Part shown: piece after piece, positions 9,201-23,785 of the stretch
Layout: every line of letters begins with the position of its first letter
How positions within the stretch are numbered: position 1 is the stretch's first letter
NCBI RefSeq assembly: GCF_021018805.1
Contig: NC_086259.1
Location: 8,262,501-8,326,500, forward strand
Source: Prinia subflava
Lineage: Eukaryota; Chordata; Aves; Passeriformes; Cisticolidae
Direction: 5' to 3'
Length of the DNA stretch: 64,000 nucleotides
Translations under genes and position numbers: made by a program
The notes under the pieces: generated by a model
Databases searched by the model: none
What the model was told of the DNA's origin: nothing
What the model saw: only the letters and a program-made list of their open reading frames with translations

Positions 9201-12200
9201 AGGTATAGGTTCTGTAATTAGTAGTTTCTATGACTGAAACTTATTTTATCCCTTAATTTTAGAAATAATTACTCCTCTTAATTCCAATTTCCTTTCAAAA
9301 TAACCTGTTGTAAATAACTGAGTCTTTATAAAAGGAAGAAAAGAGAAAAGTACTGCACTTTTACTGCACATGCATCAGTTGTTGAGAGTGGGTAGTATTT
9401 TTTTTTCAAGTAATGGATTCTGAATTTAGTTTTTTGAGGCTTTTTGATAGTGTTGGCTCAAGTTTCTCAATTAGTTACAAAAAGCTGCAGGTGTATTGGC
9501 AAAGACTGTTATTTAGCCTGGGAAATGTTCCAGGAGACAGTTTAGTGGGGCTTTTTTCTAATGTAAATATTTAGCTATATTATTACCAGTAATTTAAAAG
9601 TTCCACACTGTGTGACTACTGTGTGTTTAAACATTGCAGCTTCACTTAGATGACTGACAAAACAAATGATAACTTAAGAGTACAATCTTTATTGAACACT
9701 ACTGAATGACTTGCAGAAATGACAAGTGGTGTCTGAAGGGGTGTCAGCACCATGCAGCTGGCTCTGAGCGATGCCGAAATGCTGCAAAGAGTGAGCCATG
9801 CTCAAGTGCCACTCTGAGTTAGTTTAAAATAGAGTACTTCATCAAAGTTTCTGCAGCTACAAAAATTAAAGCAGTATTATTGCTAATCTTGCTAAAACGT
9901 AGGGTTTTCATAAAGCCCTTTCAAATAATTTTTTATAGGTTATCAGAAGTGACACTCTTGAGCGTCATTAAGGTTTTATGACTCTTGCAGCCAAGCGTCC
10001 ATTTTCTTTTAAATTTTCATAAACATTTTGCTACTGCTCTGACTACTGGAATTTAATTTGTTTTTTCTGTAAAGCACTAGGTGTGGTTAATTGCTGTGCA
10101 ATATCCTTGCACGTGCTGTACCTGTTAGGTAGCTGAGTGCTAACAGAATAGGACCTTACAGCTGATGTGTGTCTGTTCTGAGAGGTTCAGTTCCGTTTCA
10201 GAGTGGGTGGGAAGTTGCACCAGAAATTGAAAGGTACAAGGGGTGCAGTGAGCTGTGAAGATGTGCTCACAGTGGCTTTTTAATGCTTTTAAAAATGCAG
10301 CCTGTAGTAAACAGTACTGTGGGTGATTTTGTTTTTCTCTTTATATTTATGCAAGGAAGGATGAGGATAGGTATAGAAACTTCTATGTCTGAATTATATC
10401 ACTTTGCAGATAACTTGCACAAAATCTAATCTTATAAGGTTAAGACCAAGATAAATGAATATTCATCTGAATGTGTGGTCCTGTTGGCTTCAGTTTGACT
10501 GCTGAGCAGACTAAATGTTGATTTACTTCAGTAAGGTTTCCCAGAATCTGTCCTAAATTTTAGTATTATTTTAATGTCTGAAACTGTATGGTAATACTTG
10601 ATTTGTATTTTCTTATATATAACAGTATTTTTTCTTCAATTACAGATGAGAGTTCTCTCTGAATACACAAAGGTTTTTTTTTAACTTTTGTGTATGGAGA
10701 TTAAACTGGGCCAGACTTTCTGTACATACAGTGATTTCTACACAGTCAAAGTGTGTGAAGATATTTGCACTGTAACTGATCCTCCCTTGAGGGGTATATG
10801 AAAACACTCGAGTCAAAAATTGGACTCACAGACTATCTGTGAGAATAAAGCTTAATATAATTCTACTAAAAACAGTGGAATTATTAATCAGCTGATGAAG
10901 TCAGAATATTTCCAACAATTTCAATAAGATTTTAGTTACAACAACTGGGCATGCTAGGCTTGTAATAGTGGTGAAAAAAGCAAATTAAGCTGATTTTCTT
11001 TACATAAAGCACAAGGATGCATTTACGTTTGATTCCAGTATATTTTATTGCATGTTGCAGAGCAAAGACAGTTCAGTTAAATATCAGTGGAGGGATTTTT
11101 CTAAACAGAGTCCTCTGGAAATTGCTTCAACCCTTTCACATTTAGAAAGTATATTTAGAGAAATGGGATGCCTCCATCTATGTGCTTGGTTTCACAGTAG
11201 TGAAACCTGAAACACTGTTTTCAGGATGATACCATCCCATTTCAGCTTATTCCACTAGAAGCAATAGTATTTTATTGGAGGGTCCTGCATCAATATCTAG
11301 GAAAAATACGTTGGAGATAATTTGCTTTATATGACTGATAAAATTTTTCAAACTTCTGTCAGTCACATGATCCACTTTTTCATACTGCTGTTCTGTCAGT
11401 CTGCAGCTTTTTCCAGACTATTAAATCCTTAAACAACTTCCATCATGCATGTGGAAATATGGATAAGTCAGGACTATCCCCAATGGCATATGAGCTGTAT
11501 TTTAGCACAGTTAAATGCAATCTTGCCTTGGAAATAAGATACAATTCTTTGAATTTCCTCCCTGGACAAAACCTACCTTTGACTGGTTTAAATCATCTCC
11601 TTTGACCCTAGAACATTATATATTTATTTAAATCTACTTCTAGGTCCAGTTAATCCATGGAGATTTATATTATTATTTACATTTATATTAGAAGAGCATA
11701 GCTGTGCTGCAAACCTGGACCAGTGTTACTCAGGCATTACTGAGGGCCAAACTTCCTGCCAGAAACCATCAACAGTAAAAAGAAAAAGAAAAATCTGGGA
11801 TGGAATCTGATTTGTGAACTTATTTGAAGATATACTCCTGCAAGAACATGATACATATGTTTATGACATTCAATCTTACAAGTTTGAATAGAATTTATAT
11901 TTTGCTAAACCTCATCACTGAGCTTGTCTTGGGCCCAGTTCATTTTGAATCAGTAAACCATTATGAACTTTTTTTCCTCTTATTGATGAGTTGTAAAGTT
12001 ACTATAAATGAGCAGAAATGGTTCTAACCAAATGTTTCCCAATATACAGGTGCTGCAATTTCAATTTTGTGTGCTCTGACAATGAATGATGAAATTTTTT
12101 AATTTCTCACACTCTTCTGCAGAGTCATCCTCATAAGAACCAGGTAAAAATGTTCCTCTTGTATCGGTGTTTCATTGTGCTTTGAGCTGAAAATGACCAA

Positions 12201-15200
12201 TGCAGGGTCACAGTAGCATTGTCTAAATAACTTCACACATGGTAGGATTTGTGATAAAATAGGACTTAATAATAAAAAAGCATGCCTGTTCATGTCAGCT
12301 CATTAAGTTTGCTTACTGATTTAATTTTGGTTATTTTTGTGTCATAAGAGCTTGTGAACTGCAGCCATTTCACTCTGCAACCCTTGAACAAAGGTAAGTG
12401 ATAGCAGTTTTAAGATTAGATATGTTTAAGAACAGTCACAAGGGTGCTGTAGGTCAGATCAAAGGCAACAAAGTACCCAATAATATTTATAGTTTACTTT
12501 GAAATGGAGAAGTTCAGTGTGTCCAATATCTTTAAGAATTAGGGGGTTATTTTTCACTTACACTGGTGGAAATCAAGACTTAACAGTATTTATGTCATTG
12601 GATCTACTGTGGCTTAAAAGCAGAGCAAATGAGACACTGGTAAAAGCTCTTCCGTATTTGAGCTCTCTTTCCCTGAAGAGTATTTCAAACAATAATCTTA
12701 TTGCTTTACCTGCCCATCCAGAAATCCATTACAACAGTGTCTGTGATGCCAGAACCATAACATTGGTTAGGAATTGAGCTGTGGTCTTCCACAACTCCAA
12801 GGCGTGGTCTGGGCTTTGTTAGCTTTTAATAAATTGTGTCAAATTGCTACCAGACATCAAATACCATCCTATCAACTTGGCTGTTTGAAAAATATCACTG
12901 CTACAGAAAAGTTATTTGATATTTGGTGTAGTCAGGAATGCATGAAGACAAAAAAATTGAATTGAATTTTCATACTTTCTTCACAAAAATGTGTAACTCC
13001 CGAGAAGCTTAGATTCTATATCCTCTCTAGCTGTTTGTGTTCCTGAGAGTTTCCTCTGCAAGGAAATGCCCTCCATATATTTTAATTAAAGTCCAAAGAA
13101 GAAATAAATTATCCCTGGCATATGTCATGCTAATGACTACTAGTTAGTTTGAAAATACATGTTCATTGGTTTTACATGATAATTCCCTTTGAAGCAAAAT
13201 ATTGTGTTTATATAGAAACATTTTCTGGGAGCAGTAGGGGGCATCATTTCCCTTTTGTAATTCTTCAGAGACATTAACCTCGTGCATTATGTGTGCAAAA
13301 GGAATTTTCGTTTTGTTTATGGCATTAATCCTGGGGTTAAGGTTGGCCTATGGTGAGCAATAATAAGTTTAACCTTTGACTTTGTGCAATAAGATGTAAT
13401 TTATTATTTTTAGACTCTTTGTAAGTGCCACTGCCCTCACTCCTGCTTAAAATAAATTGAGACAAGTGAGCATTTGATATCAGTGATCTTTGCATGCAAG
13501 ACATAAATCTAATTTACTTATTGTCTGAGCTTAGTTCTTTAGCCTCTATTTATGTTTTTTAAACAGTGCAAGCATTTTTGTTTGATTTGTTAGTTGTTTT
13601 TCGTAATTCATAGAATCTTTGGTCCTTCACATAGATTTCAAACCATAAACATAAATCCTGAAATGTCTAAATGCATAGAAACTTTATGAATTGTGGAAAC
13701 TAAACAAACAAGCTCTTCATATGCATAATATTTACTTGCAAAGTAACTGAGATCAGGAAAACATTTTAAATTTAATTTTCAAAGGCATTTTAAGATGATT
13801 AAACAACTAGCAGCATGTAAATATATTGCTTCTGTAGTTGTTGCCTTGACTTATATGTTATTTATAATTATTTTTTTAATTGTAAGTGAAAGATTTCTGA
13901 CTTTTTTTCTTTGAAAAACTCTCCTCTTTCATTTGTATTGAATGTTTGAGTTGCCTTTTGGTTTGTAAGTGAAGAACAAATTTATAGCAAGTTTACTACT
14001 CTCCGTGCTCTTCAAACAAGAAAAAAAATATACTTTTTAATTGTGCACTGTGAGTACTTCCTCTTTTTGTCCCTGAGGAGAAGGTGGTGACTCATCCAAT
14101 ATTTTTGGGTGGGGTGTGAGGTAAATGCTGATATCATAAATTATTTTGTTTGGGATTATTCAGGTAGAATGATTCAGGCTCATGGTAAGACCAGAACATT
14201 GAATCTCTCACCCATCTCAGATTTTATATTTTGATATTGGGACCTGTGTTTATCATAGCAATAATAATATAAAATATTTTTCAGTATATATGGAGATTGT
14301 GAAAGTTAAAGGGCAGAAAAACTTGAAGAGAAATAAAAGTCACATAATGCCATTTTGGAAGAGTACTGATGTTTAGTAGGATCCTAAAATGAGTTTTTCA
14401 GTCTGGATTTAATATTTTTGAATGAAAAAAGGAAGTTAAACCATCTACATGAAGAAGCTCAAACTGTTTATACACTCTTCCCATGAAAGATTATATAGAA
14501 AATATGTGTGTAATTGCATCATTTGCATGGCAGGCCTGCCCATGATCATTTTATTTGGTCTTCACGGCACCAATGGTTAGTTTAATGGTAGTTTCAATGC
14601 TGCTCCTAAATTTAAATGTTTGACAACTGAAGAGACTGCTAGTGTCTGTAATATGTGCTGGTATTTGAATTTCTCCAATTTGTTTGATATAAGTTGTCTT
14701 TTGGCAGAGTTTGCTCACAATAAAAGAGCACTCAGTGGATGAGCTCAGTTCCTGCTGGCTTGTTACAGGTAGAAGATATGCAGAATTTTACAAATCCAAC
14801 AGTAACAGCTGTATCTCACACAATAGATAGCGATGGATTGTCAGAGTAATTAGACTCCTTAAATCTTAGAAGATTAATTTTGAAAATCTTCCTGCAGCAT
14901 GATTTTCACATATACACTTTGTAATTTCTCTTAAGTTTTAATTGTTTTAGATAATGAACATGTAATAGTAATAATTGAAGACACCATCATTTATGCTAGT
15001 TTCATACAGTGCAGCTGTGTTGAGTAGAAAATGTTTAAATGTGAGTTGAGGAGGAAGGAATTATTCCAGTGACATAGAAAAAGGAAAGAAGAAAGGAAGT
15101 GCTTCTTTTTTTTTTTTTCAAGTGTCACACATACGACATTAAAAAAGGCAATTTATTTTTTAATAGCTGAGCTGTTGTATTTGAGAACACAAAAGCTGTG

Positions 15201-15794
15201 TGAGGGCTGAAGGGTGTGCTCCTTGCTGGTGAACCAGTAAAATGTATTGCACTAAGCTGTTATTCATACTGTAACACACCATATCAAATATTTGCCATAG
15301 ATACCAAGCTCTAAGCTTGCTAAGGGTTAGAGCATCAAGGGATGGTAACTTCCACTTGAGACAAAAGTGTGTTTTTCAGCTAGTGATAATAAACTGTCAC
15401 TTTGGATGTTGATCAGTTGTTACAGAGGATCTCTTTTTGTGCAGCAACTATTCCCCCAGAATCTGGAGTATCTGATGTTATCAGAACTGTTGTGTTGGGA
15501 AATTCCAATTTGGAAGCTGAAAATCTCCAAAGAGGGATAGAAAATGTGAGGATACTACATGTCAGTTAATGTGTTAGCCTGCCCCTGGAAGTGGTACAGA
15601 TAAGAGGTGTATACTGCAAAATGTCATAGTCCCCAATTTGCAGCCATCCTCAGGATAAGTCAAGAGGCCTTTTTCTCTGTCCTATTTGCAGTTATCAATA
15701 TTTAATGTGCAGTTATGATAACAGAATATAGGACAAAATCCCAGGACTCTTCCCAGGACAGATATTTCTTCTCACTGCTGTGAGCAGATCTGAG
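6251..15794. other. Intergenic DNA upstream of N4BP1, no gene recognised
   Basis: About 9.5 kb of AT-rich sequence with only short, unsupported open frames in all six phases. I saw no exon-like coding stretch, RNA gene or well-preserved repeat. A low-repeat segment at about 13255-13470 looks compositionally like a candidate conserved element and is discussed as a finding. Short homopolymer tracts (for example T-runs near 15108) are the only simple repeats. Confidence 0.7.
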
Positions 15795-16950
15795 TGCCAT
15801 CACCTGGCCTGTGCAGGACACCAGGGGATCGTGCCCAGTCTCTCTGGGTTTACTCCTGCTTGAGTAGCTCAATCTCCTTCTGTGATGAGGTGACCCACTT
15901 AGTGGATGAGGGTAAGGTTGTGGATTTGTCTACCTGGACTTAAGCAAAGCATTTGACACAATTTCCTACAGCATTGTCCTGGAGCAAATGGCTGCACATG
16001 GCTTGGAGGGGTTCCCTGTTTGCTGGGTAAAAAACTGACTGCAGTGTTGGGACCAGTCCTGTTTAATATCTGTATCAATGGTCTGGACAAGGGTTCAAAT
16101 GCACCTTCAGACCCCTGCAGGTGGCACCAAGCTGGGCAGCAGTGTTGATCTGCTGGAGTGTAGGAAGGCTTTGCAGTGGGACAGGCTGGATCAGTGGGCC
16201 AAGGTCAGTGGTCTGAGGTTCAATAAGGCCAAGTGCTGGGTCTTGCGCTTGGGCCACAACAACCCCTCCAGGGATCCATGCTGGGGCACAGTGGCTGGGA
16301 AGGACCTGGAGATGCTGCTTGGCAACAGCTGAACACGAGCCAGGGGTGCCCAGGTGGCCAAGAAGGCCAAGGGTAGCTAGCCTGTATCAGCACTAGTGTG
16401 CTCAGCAGGACCAGGGAAGTGAGTCTTCCCCTCTATTGGCCCCTGGTGAGGCCACACATCAAATCACTTTTGGGTCCCTCACTGAAGGAAGGACACTGAG
16501 GTGATGGAACACATCCAGAGAAGGGCAGCAAAACTGGTGAAGGGTCTGAAGGGTCAGTCATATGAGGAGTGGCTGAGGGAGCCGCGGGGCTCAGCCTGGA
16601 GAAGAGGAGGCTCAGGGGGGAACCTTCTCACTTCCGACAACTCCCTTACAGGAGGGTGGAGCCACGTAGGGGTTGACAGGTGATTAGGCAAGAGGAATCA
16701 GCCTCAAGTTATGCCAGGAGAGGTTTAGGCTGCGTATCAGGAGAGATTTCTTCACCAAAAGGGTTGTCAGGCATTGGAGCAGGCTGCCCATTGAAGTGGT
16801 GGCATCCATCCCCAGAGGTATCTAAAAGACGTGGAATTTGGCATATGGTTTAGTTTCAGACTTGGCAGTGCTGGATTAATGGTTTGACTCACTGGTCTCA
16901 GAGGTCTTTTCTAAACTAAAATACTGTGATCATTTTCTATGATTTCATCT
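15795..16950 (+). mobile_element. Decayed CR1 LINE, reverse transcriptase to 3' end
   Basis: The plus strand contains, in shifting frames, CR1 reverse-transcriptase landmarks in the right order. These are a VTHLVDEGK-like segment, remains of [58 protein letters not shown], and near the end EHIQRRAAKLVKGLKGQSYE. The non-coding tail follows, with GAGAGATTTCTTCAC, GGTCTCAGAGGTCTTTTCTA and TTCTATGATTTC, which match the CR1 3' UTR and the decayed terminal ATTCTATR repeats. There are many stops and frameshifts. An internal deletion between the WVKN-like block and the GPVLFN block removed part of the palm, and the catalytic Phe-Ala-Asp-Asp region is destroyed. The 5' end is truncated, as is usual for CR1. 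Confidence 0.88.
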
Positions 16951-17285
16951 GCTTGAAATTATCCCTATGGACCTAACAGATAGGATTCTAACCTGCTTCT
17001 CTGCTGTCTGTGTATCTTTGCCAAGTTGATTGAGAAAGTCATATTGGTAGTAGGAGGGAGGAGAATGGAAAGAGAAATCCTGATCTGAAAGTGTTAGTCC
17101 TACATTTGCATTGCTGGACTTCCATCTTTTCTGTTCTTTCTCAGAATGGATTGTAACAATTACTATGTACTATAAAAAACTTAGTTCAAAGCCTCTCAAT
17201 TCAAATATTTTTTCATTTGATAAAATGAAAAAGTTGAGACAACAACAAGCAAACTGCATGACGTAATGTCTACTGTGCAGGAGAG

Positions 17286-17445
17286 ATATATATATAATAC
17301 ATACATATATAATATAAATACATTTTAAATATACAATATATCAATACATAGCATATATTAATATAATACTATATAATTGTGTGCAATATATAATATGCAG
17401 TATATAAATAATATTATATTCTATATATAGAATATAAAGCAACAA
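17286..17445. repeat. AT-rich low-complexity / degenerate (TA)n tract
   Basis: About 160 bp composed almost entirely of TATA, ATAT and AATA words with interspersed C and G. It is probably an old, interrupted TA microsatellite. Confidence 0.85.
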
Positions 17446-20400
17446 ATTAGCAATCTATCAGTAGCCACTTAAAGGCTAAGGTCAAGTGAAATATGACTCT
17501 GAGCTCTGAATATACAATCTAATTTTTCTTGTGTGTTCCTTTGTGCCATTTCATACAGAAGTTGCAAAGACAGAATACTTAAAAATGTTTGCTACCAGCA
17601 TGGAAAAAAAAAACTTCTTTACTTGTCAGAGGCAGCAGGTATGAAGGTCTATCATGAGATTCTCCATTTTACTAAGTAGAAATCTCTTTCCACTGGATGG
17701 ATAAGAGTTCTGACAGCTCTCAAGATTCACATCAAGAAATGCAAGTTTTTTTTTCTTTTGAAAATAAACCCAACAGTGCTCAACAATATTGGGATCTTCA
17801 TTCTATCTTCCTTTCCTGGTGAGCTTCTCCTTACTTATTGCAGGGTTTTGAGGTCAGAAGAATGGTTAGCCTTTAAAAATCGAGGGTTAAAGTTTGGGGA
17901 GAGAGAAAGTTGTGGCTCATGTGGAGAAGAGAAGCACTTTGGTAGCTGAAGATGAATTAAAGTCTCACAGCAGGGAGCTGCTGCTGACCTGTTACCTCTA
18001 ATCATTCCAGAGCTTTTCTGGGGTGGACATTTGCTCCAGCTGCAGCTGAGTCATTGGTGAACCTGAATTAATACAGCTTCTGGTACAGGCACTTTGCAAG
18101 AGTGAAATGATTCAAAAAAGCATAAATTCTGGTGCAATTAGAATACTTGCTTGTCCACATTAGAAATATGTGTTGGTGCAGCTGCTATCAGTGGCTTTTC
18201 ATTGGGGCATATTCCCTTTTATAGACAAAGACTTAAATGATGAAGAAATTCACTGGGAAACTATGAAGTGAGTGAATTTTTTCTTTCCCTCAAATAGAAG
18301 TGAAATGCTGAGAATTGTTTTGAAATTATCTTGTGTGGGAGATGCTGTATAATTGTCGTGGTTTATTCTTCCTTCTAGAATCTGCACTGCTTTGGCCAGT
18401 GGCCAGTAGAAGAATTGCATTCTGACAGCTTTGCCTTTTTATAATCCTATCAAATACTCTTAACTACCCAATTAAGGCAGTTTCTCTTCCACTAACATGC
18501 TTTTTTTCCTTGTATTTTGCATCAAGACTTTTTTTGCCTGAGTTTGAATACTTGAATTACTGCTTCAAAACGACAGTTGAACATTTTTAGGTATGCTGAG
18601 ATCACTTCGGGTGATTTTTTTCTGATAGGTTGTTATGACTTAAGGGCTCTACAGATCCTAAGCAGTGGCATCTGAATGAAATTTCAGTGCCTGTGGAGTC
18701 TGGCCGTGGGTTTCAATGTGTTGTCTTTTCTCTCTATTCTTTTTGTAATGAAAAAAAATATTTCTGGGAATTTCCATGGAGTACAGTATACTTAATTTTT
18801 AGTTGTCAGGATAGCTGACAGTTTATTAGGGTACCGTGAATAAATTATTTCAGGGTTCACACTTAAAACAAAGGCAGAAAGTCTTTCCTTTTTCTTTTCT
18901 TTTTTTTTTTAAAGCTGGCATTTTGAATTTATATTAAACATAGTATCACCTGGATACACACTGCATGAAAATTTAGACTATTCATAATGAATTATTAACC
19001 CAAAGCTTTTACCCTTTCTTAGATGCACTGGAGATGCTCCACAGGGTACTACAGGGATATGAATGTGGGAGAGAATAGGGGGTTTCTAATAAGAGGCATA
19101 GCAGGCTACAGTACCAGTGGATGTCATTGTTCAGCAGCTATTTTCCATAAGAGAAAGTTTTTTATTACTGAATGTTGTGCAGAGACCTCTGAATATATCA
19201 TTAGAAGCACAGTAATTTATGGATTTACTTTAGGTAACCTCCTCATATCTAGGTTAACTGCATAGTCAGGATTGTAGTTTAAATGTAGTCAGTGAAATTC
19301 TAATCCAATTAGCAACAGTGCACATTTATAATAATGATATTTAAAATGTCTAGGTTTAATCTTGTCTCGGTTCTGTTTGAAGAGTTGACAGTCTCCACGT
19401 ACCTCTGCAAGACTTTTTGGAGCAGTCAGCTGTTTTTCAAAATGAAATAATCATCTGCAGAGAAGATTCCTCAGCTTCAGGTTTGGTGAACATGGTGGCT
19501 TGAAAATAGCAAAAGGGTACAGGCAGAACTTCTCTAAATACAAATTGCAAAGTTTGTCTTGTGCACTTTGATTAACTTGTATTAGATGAGTAACTGAGGA
19601 ACATGAAGATGTTACAGCTGGAGGAAGGCTGCTATTGATTTCTGTGGGCTTTGAATCATATTCTCAGGGTCATATCACTGATTGTCAGAAAATGTAGGAT
19701 ATTAAGGCTTGAGCCTTTTTTTCCACTGTAGTCCTAGAATATGAAAATACATGGAGTTACATAATCAGCAAGCTCCATAAAGGGATCTTGACCTGAGTAT
19801 TATGAGAAGACTTTTGTCTCTTTTCAACTCCTTTAGTGTACTTGTTTTAATGCTAAGATATTATTTTAAAAAAAGTTAAAAAAGGGTCAAAATTACCCAG
19901 GTAACTGAGCAAAAATGAGTTAATCCTTAGTTAGTTAAAATACAAGCCTCAAACACCTCCAGTTAGCTGGCAAACAAGGTTGGAGAAAATGAAGTTTAGC
20001 AAGGGCTAAAATATGAAAAAAAATATTGCTGGTGACTTTTACTCTACTCGTGATCGTTTTCACAATTACTTTAGTCTTCCAAAGCATCTTATCTGGTTGC
20101 TACTTAGTAACTTTCTTAGTTAGTGAAGAGCTGGAGTCTTCTCAATATGTCCCCACACGATAAATATTTTATTTGAAAACATTATTTAGGATGTGAAATG
20201 ATGCTGTCCCTCTGACTTTCACCATCTCTGTGGAGATTCAACTTTGAATTTTTTAAATAATCACTTCAATGTTTCTTCCTTTACCTTCTTTCATTTTTGG
20301 TTGACATTTTCAACCTTGGATTTGTTAGTTTTCTGTCTTTAAATTTTATTAAATTATAGTACTTAGGAGTAGCAATTTCTGAGTGGCAATGCTATCTGAC

Positions 20401-21257
20401 CTGTAATTCTGTAAGGTCAGACCTAAGTCCAGTATACAGCATTAAAATAGGGATAGAAACATAGTGCTAATGCTGCACAGCAATATCAAAAGGTGCAACA
20501 AGGGCAGATAGTTCTTTAAAAATCCTGCCACAAATAACTAAAGTGTTTTTCTCTTTCAAACAAAATTTTCCCCTTTCTAGAAAAGGAAGTTTGAAGGTTC
20601 AGTGAAGCTACTATTTGCTTAACACTGAGCACTAAATTAAGCACAGAAAAATCTGTTTTGGTCTTCTCTAGTTCAGAATGTTTGAAGAGCGACCAGCAGA
20701 ATCACTCTCTCAACAGTCTCTGATGTTGTCAGGCTTTATAGCAAACAACACTATTTAAAGGGTTCTGGACTTCACAGGTTCTTGTAATCCTTCTTCTGTA
20801 CTTTCATGACATTATGAAGGTCTGTTTTATTTGTCTTTCTAGTGCAAGATCTTGAAATTGATATTTAGGAATTATTTTACTTGTTGAGATAGCTGGGATG
20901 AATTTGACCTCTAGTTTGACAGGCTTCATTTGGCTAAAGTATGGGATATGCTTATGGTTCTTCAGTTGGAGTCAGAAAGCTCATAGAAAAGTCCATAGCT
21001 GCACTGAAGAATTTCAATAAATGTGAACATGACTTTGAAAATAGAACATGAAAGAATTAGAGCAGTGCCAATTTTCATATTTTGACTGTAGTCGTCTGCA
21101 CAGAAGCCTGAATTTGTGCAGACCAGAAGAATTAATAGCTCTCTTTATTTTGTAGTTATAATGTAACCAGCCAGGAGATGATTGAAAATCTGGATGTATC
21201 TTGTGTTTACAGACCTATGATTCCTGATTTTCATGGATGTTCTTGATTTTTAAGAAA

Positions 21258-21300
21258 GCATATATATATATGTATATATAAAATTATATATATATATAAT
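21258..21300. repeat. (TA)n microsatellite
   Basis: Two nearly pure TA runs are separated by a short GTATATATAAAATTA segment. The tract is followed by T/A-rich sequence. Confidence 0.9.
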
Positions 21301-23747
21301 ATTTTTAAAAAATTTAGCAGGATTTTCTCCCTGTGAAAGTCCAAAATGGACTTATTACTGACCTGAGTGAAGGGAAATTAATTTCCCTTTATGAACAGAA
21401 CCACCATTACTGTTATGGTGCAGAAGACAGTAATTAAAATATAGTTAATATAAGCTACCCTCATTTTGAAGCTGCCTCAGTTTGCAGCCCGGGGATAAGC
21501 CAAGTAATTAAGTTTGGCTGGAGCACTGAAGGGAAGATACATCTTAGTAGCTAAAAATCCAGAATGGTTTGGACAGTACTGGCACTGCAGAAGCCCTTCC
21601 CAGAGCACCGTGTGTGGCCCTCAGTGCATGCACTGCTCCCAGTGATGTTAATTCCATTAAACACTAGAGCTGAGTGTTTATGTGCCAGACCATGGTCATT
21701 CTCTAGCATGTCCAGCCCATCCTACAAAAGCAATGTCTGCATTTGAGAACCTGGCAGCTGAGGTGCCTCTGATTGCAAAAACACCCAGTTTGTTGCAAGA
21801 CCAGGCAGCAAAAAGGAGTCACTTCAGGTGAATAAAAACTGCAATTTGAGTGACCTGTGGATGGACTGGGAATGGACGACAGAGGAATAGGACAGATATT
21901 AGATAGGCAGATATTATTATGACAGATATATAGATAGGGTAAAACTAGCCTTGAAAATGACCATTTCTGTGGTAAACAAGCACATGATCCCAATTCCACA
22001 GGAAGGTGCAGGAAGTACCCATCTCTGAAGCTTAAATTTTGTGGAACTTGATATTTACAGAGAAGATTAAAACATGACAAAAACATTCACACTTCCAAAA
22101 ATCTGCAGATATATTTGTCTCCTCAAGGACTGCGAGAATTTGAGTGAACATTTTCAGTGACTGTCAGTGTCAATCCCCTTATTTCAATTCTGCCTGTACA
22201 TTCCAGTGTTTCTTGTAACATAGCTATAATGTAACATATGGTAGAAATATATGTATATATACGTAATTGTCTTGAGTCCTCATTTACTGACTGTTGCAAA
22301 TTAAACTGAGCCTGCACTAAGAATTATGATCCCTAATAACATCAGCAGGGTTGTATATCGGGGATTTTTTCAGACTCCAGAAGACATCATGCTATTAGCA
22401 GAACAGTGGAAGTTACTCCATTTCTTCAGGATCTCTATATTTTAGTACTATTTTCACCACAGTTTTCTTCAGCCTTCCATTTGCAATATTCTGTCAGGGG
22501 GTGTGAAACACCATGTCTTCTGACTGAAACCAGTTAACACATATGATGTGAAGAATCTAAGAGGAGGCTTATCATGTTGAAGAAAAACTTGTCTCAGGTC
22601 TTTTCTTTCTGGTGAAAAAGAACAGAAATAAACTCTGGCTTCCTGGGCAACAAGTCTTCCCAATAAAAGAACTTCCATTGCCTATGAACACATCTGAAGT
22701 TTTACTGAGAGCATTCTGGCTGCCACATTTTTCTGTACTGTCAGTAAGATACTTTGTTGAAAAGTTCTTTGGGACACTCTGTACTTAAAGAAGTATGATA
22801 CAGAAGCAAACACTGTTTTATTTGTGTTATATGGAAAAGAAACTTGTGCATGCATTCACCATGATTTTATATTTATTTTTTAATCTATTTGTAGGACAGT
22901 TAGCTGTGGCATGATTGATAAATTCAAAACTGAAAGAATGGTTGCATGGAACAGGGAAGGGACAGGCTTGTCTGCCAGGGTTTCACTGAGCTATAGCCAA
23001 CTCTCAGACTGTTCCTAGCAGAGAAGAAATTCAGTGTAAAGTGTGGTGATAAAAATGAATAGTATAAAGAAGAAAAATCATATCCAATTTTACTCTACAG
23101 TTTAATATTAAGTGCAAATTTACCTTACTGGTCTGGAATTTAGCTCCATGCTAAGTAATGGCTGCTATCTCTATTGATTTGGGGAATGATCTAAAGAATT
23201 CTTCCAAACCTGAGTCAGACTAGCTGTACTCAGAGTGAAAGTGAGAGGATGATAGGATATGTCTGTTGCAAACTTAGCACATCTGATGGGTTTTTTTAGC
23301 TTTTCAGAGGAGCTTGAATTCATGTTACTTTGTCCATTACCCTTTGAAACTCCTAAAGCATAGACTGGGGTGTGTGTGTGTTTTCAAGCTTTTCTTGTGA
23401 CTGGCATTTTTATTTTGCAAAACAATTCCCGCCCCCCAAATTCTCCAGTAAATTCATGGAACTATAAATTCACTGCTTTGTTTTTAGTATCTCAGTGCAT
23501 CATCAGTGAAGGCTGAATGGATGGTCTGTGGGATGCAGAACACACAGAACTGGTGCTGCAAATGCTTTTGTTCCTTGGGCATTCTGCTGAGTGGGAAGCC
23601 ATGTAAGGAACACTCAATCAAGGCATAAGATTACCTAAAAAATATTTTCTCAATAGCAGAGCTTTAATTTATGAAAAACGTTTAGAATATCCACAGGGAA
23701 AATCTTTGGTTCTGCAGTTTCATATTTAGATTACCATAGCTGGAAGT

Positions 23748-23785
23748 TAATTAGCCCTGCTAGCCTTTTTCTTTTGGGCTAATTA
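23748..23785. promoter_or_regulatory. Inverted pair of TAATTA homeodomain-type sites
   Basis: TAATTAGCCC (23748-23757) and its exact reverse complement GGGCTAATTA (23776-23785) are separated by 18 bp. TAATTA is the core bound by many paired, LIM and Dlx homeodomains. The 11-mer GGCTAATTAGT recurs exactly at 24214-24224, and TTAATTAGGG occurs near 24047. A function as an enhancer is inferred only. Confidence 0.35.
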
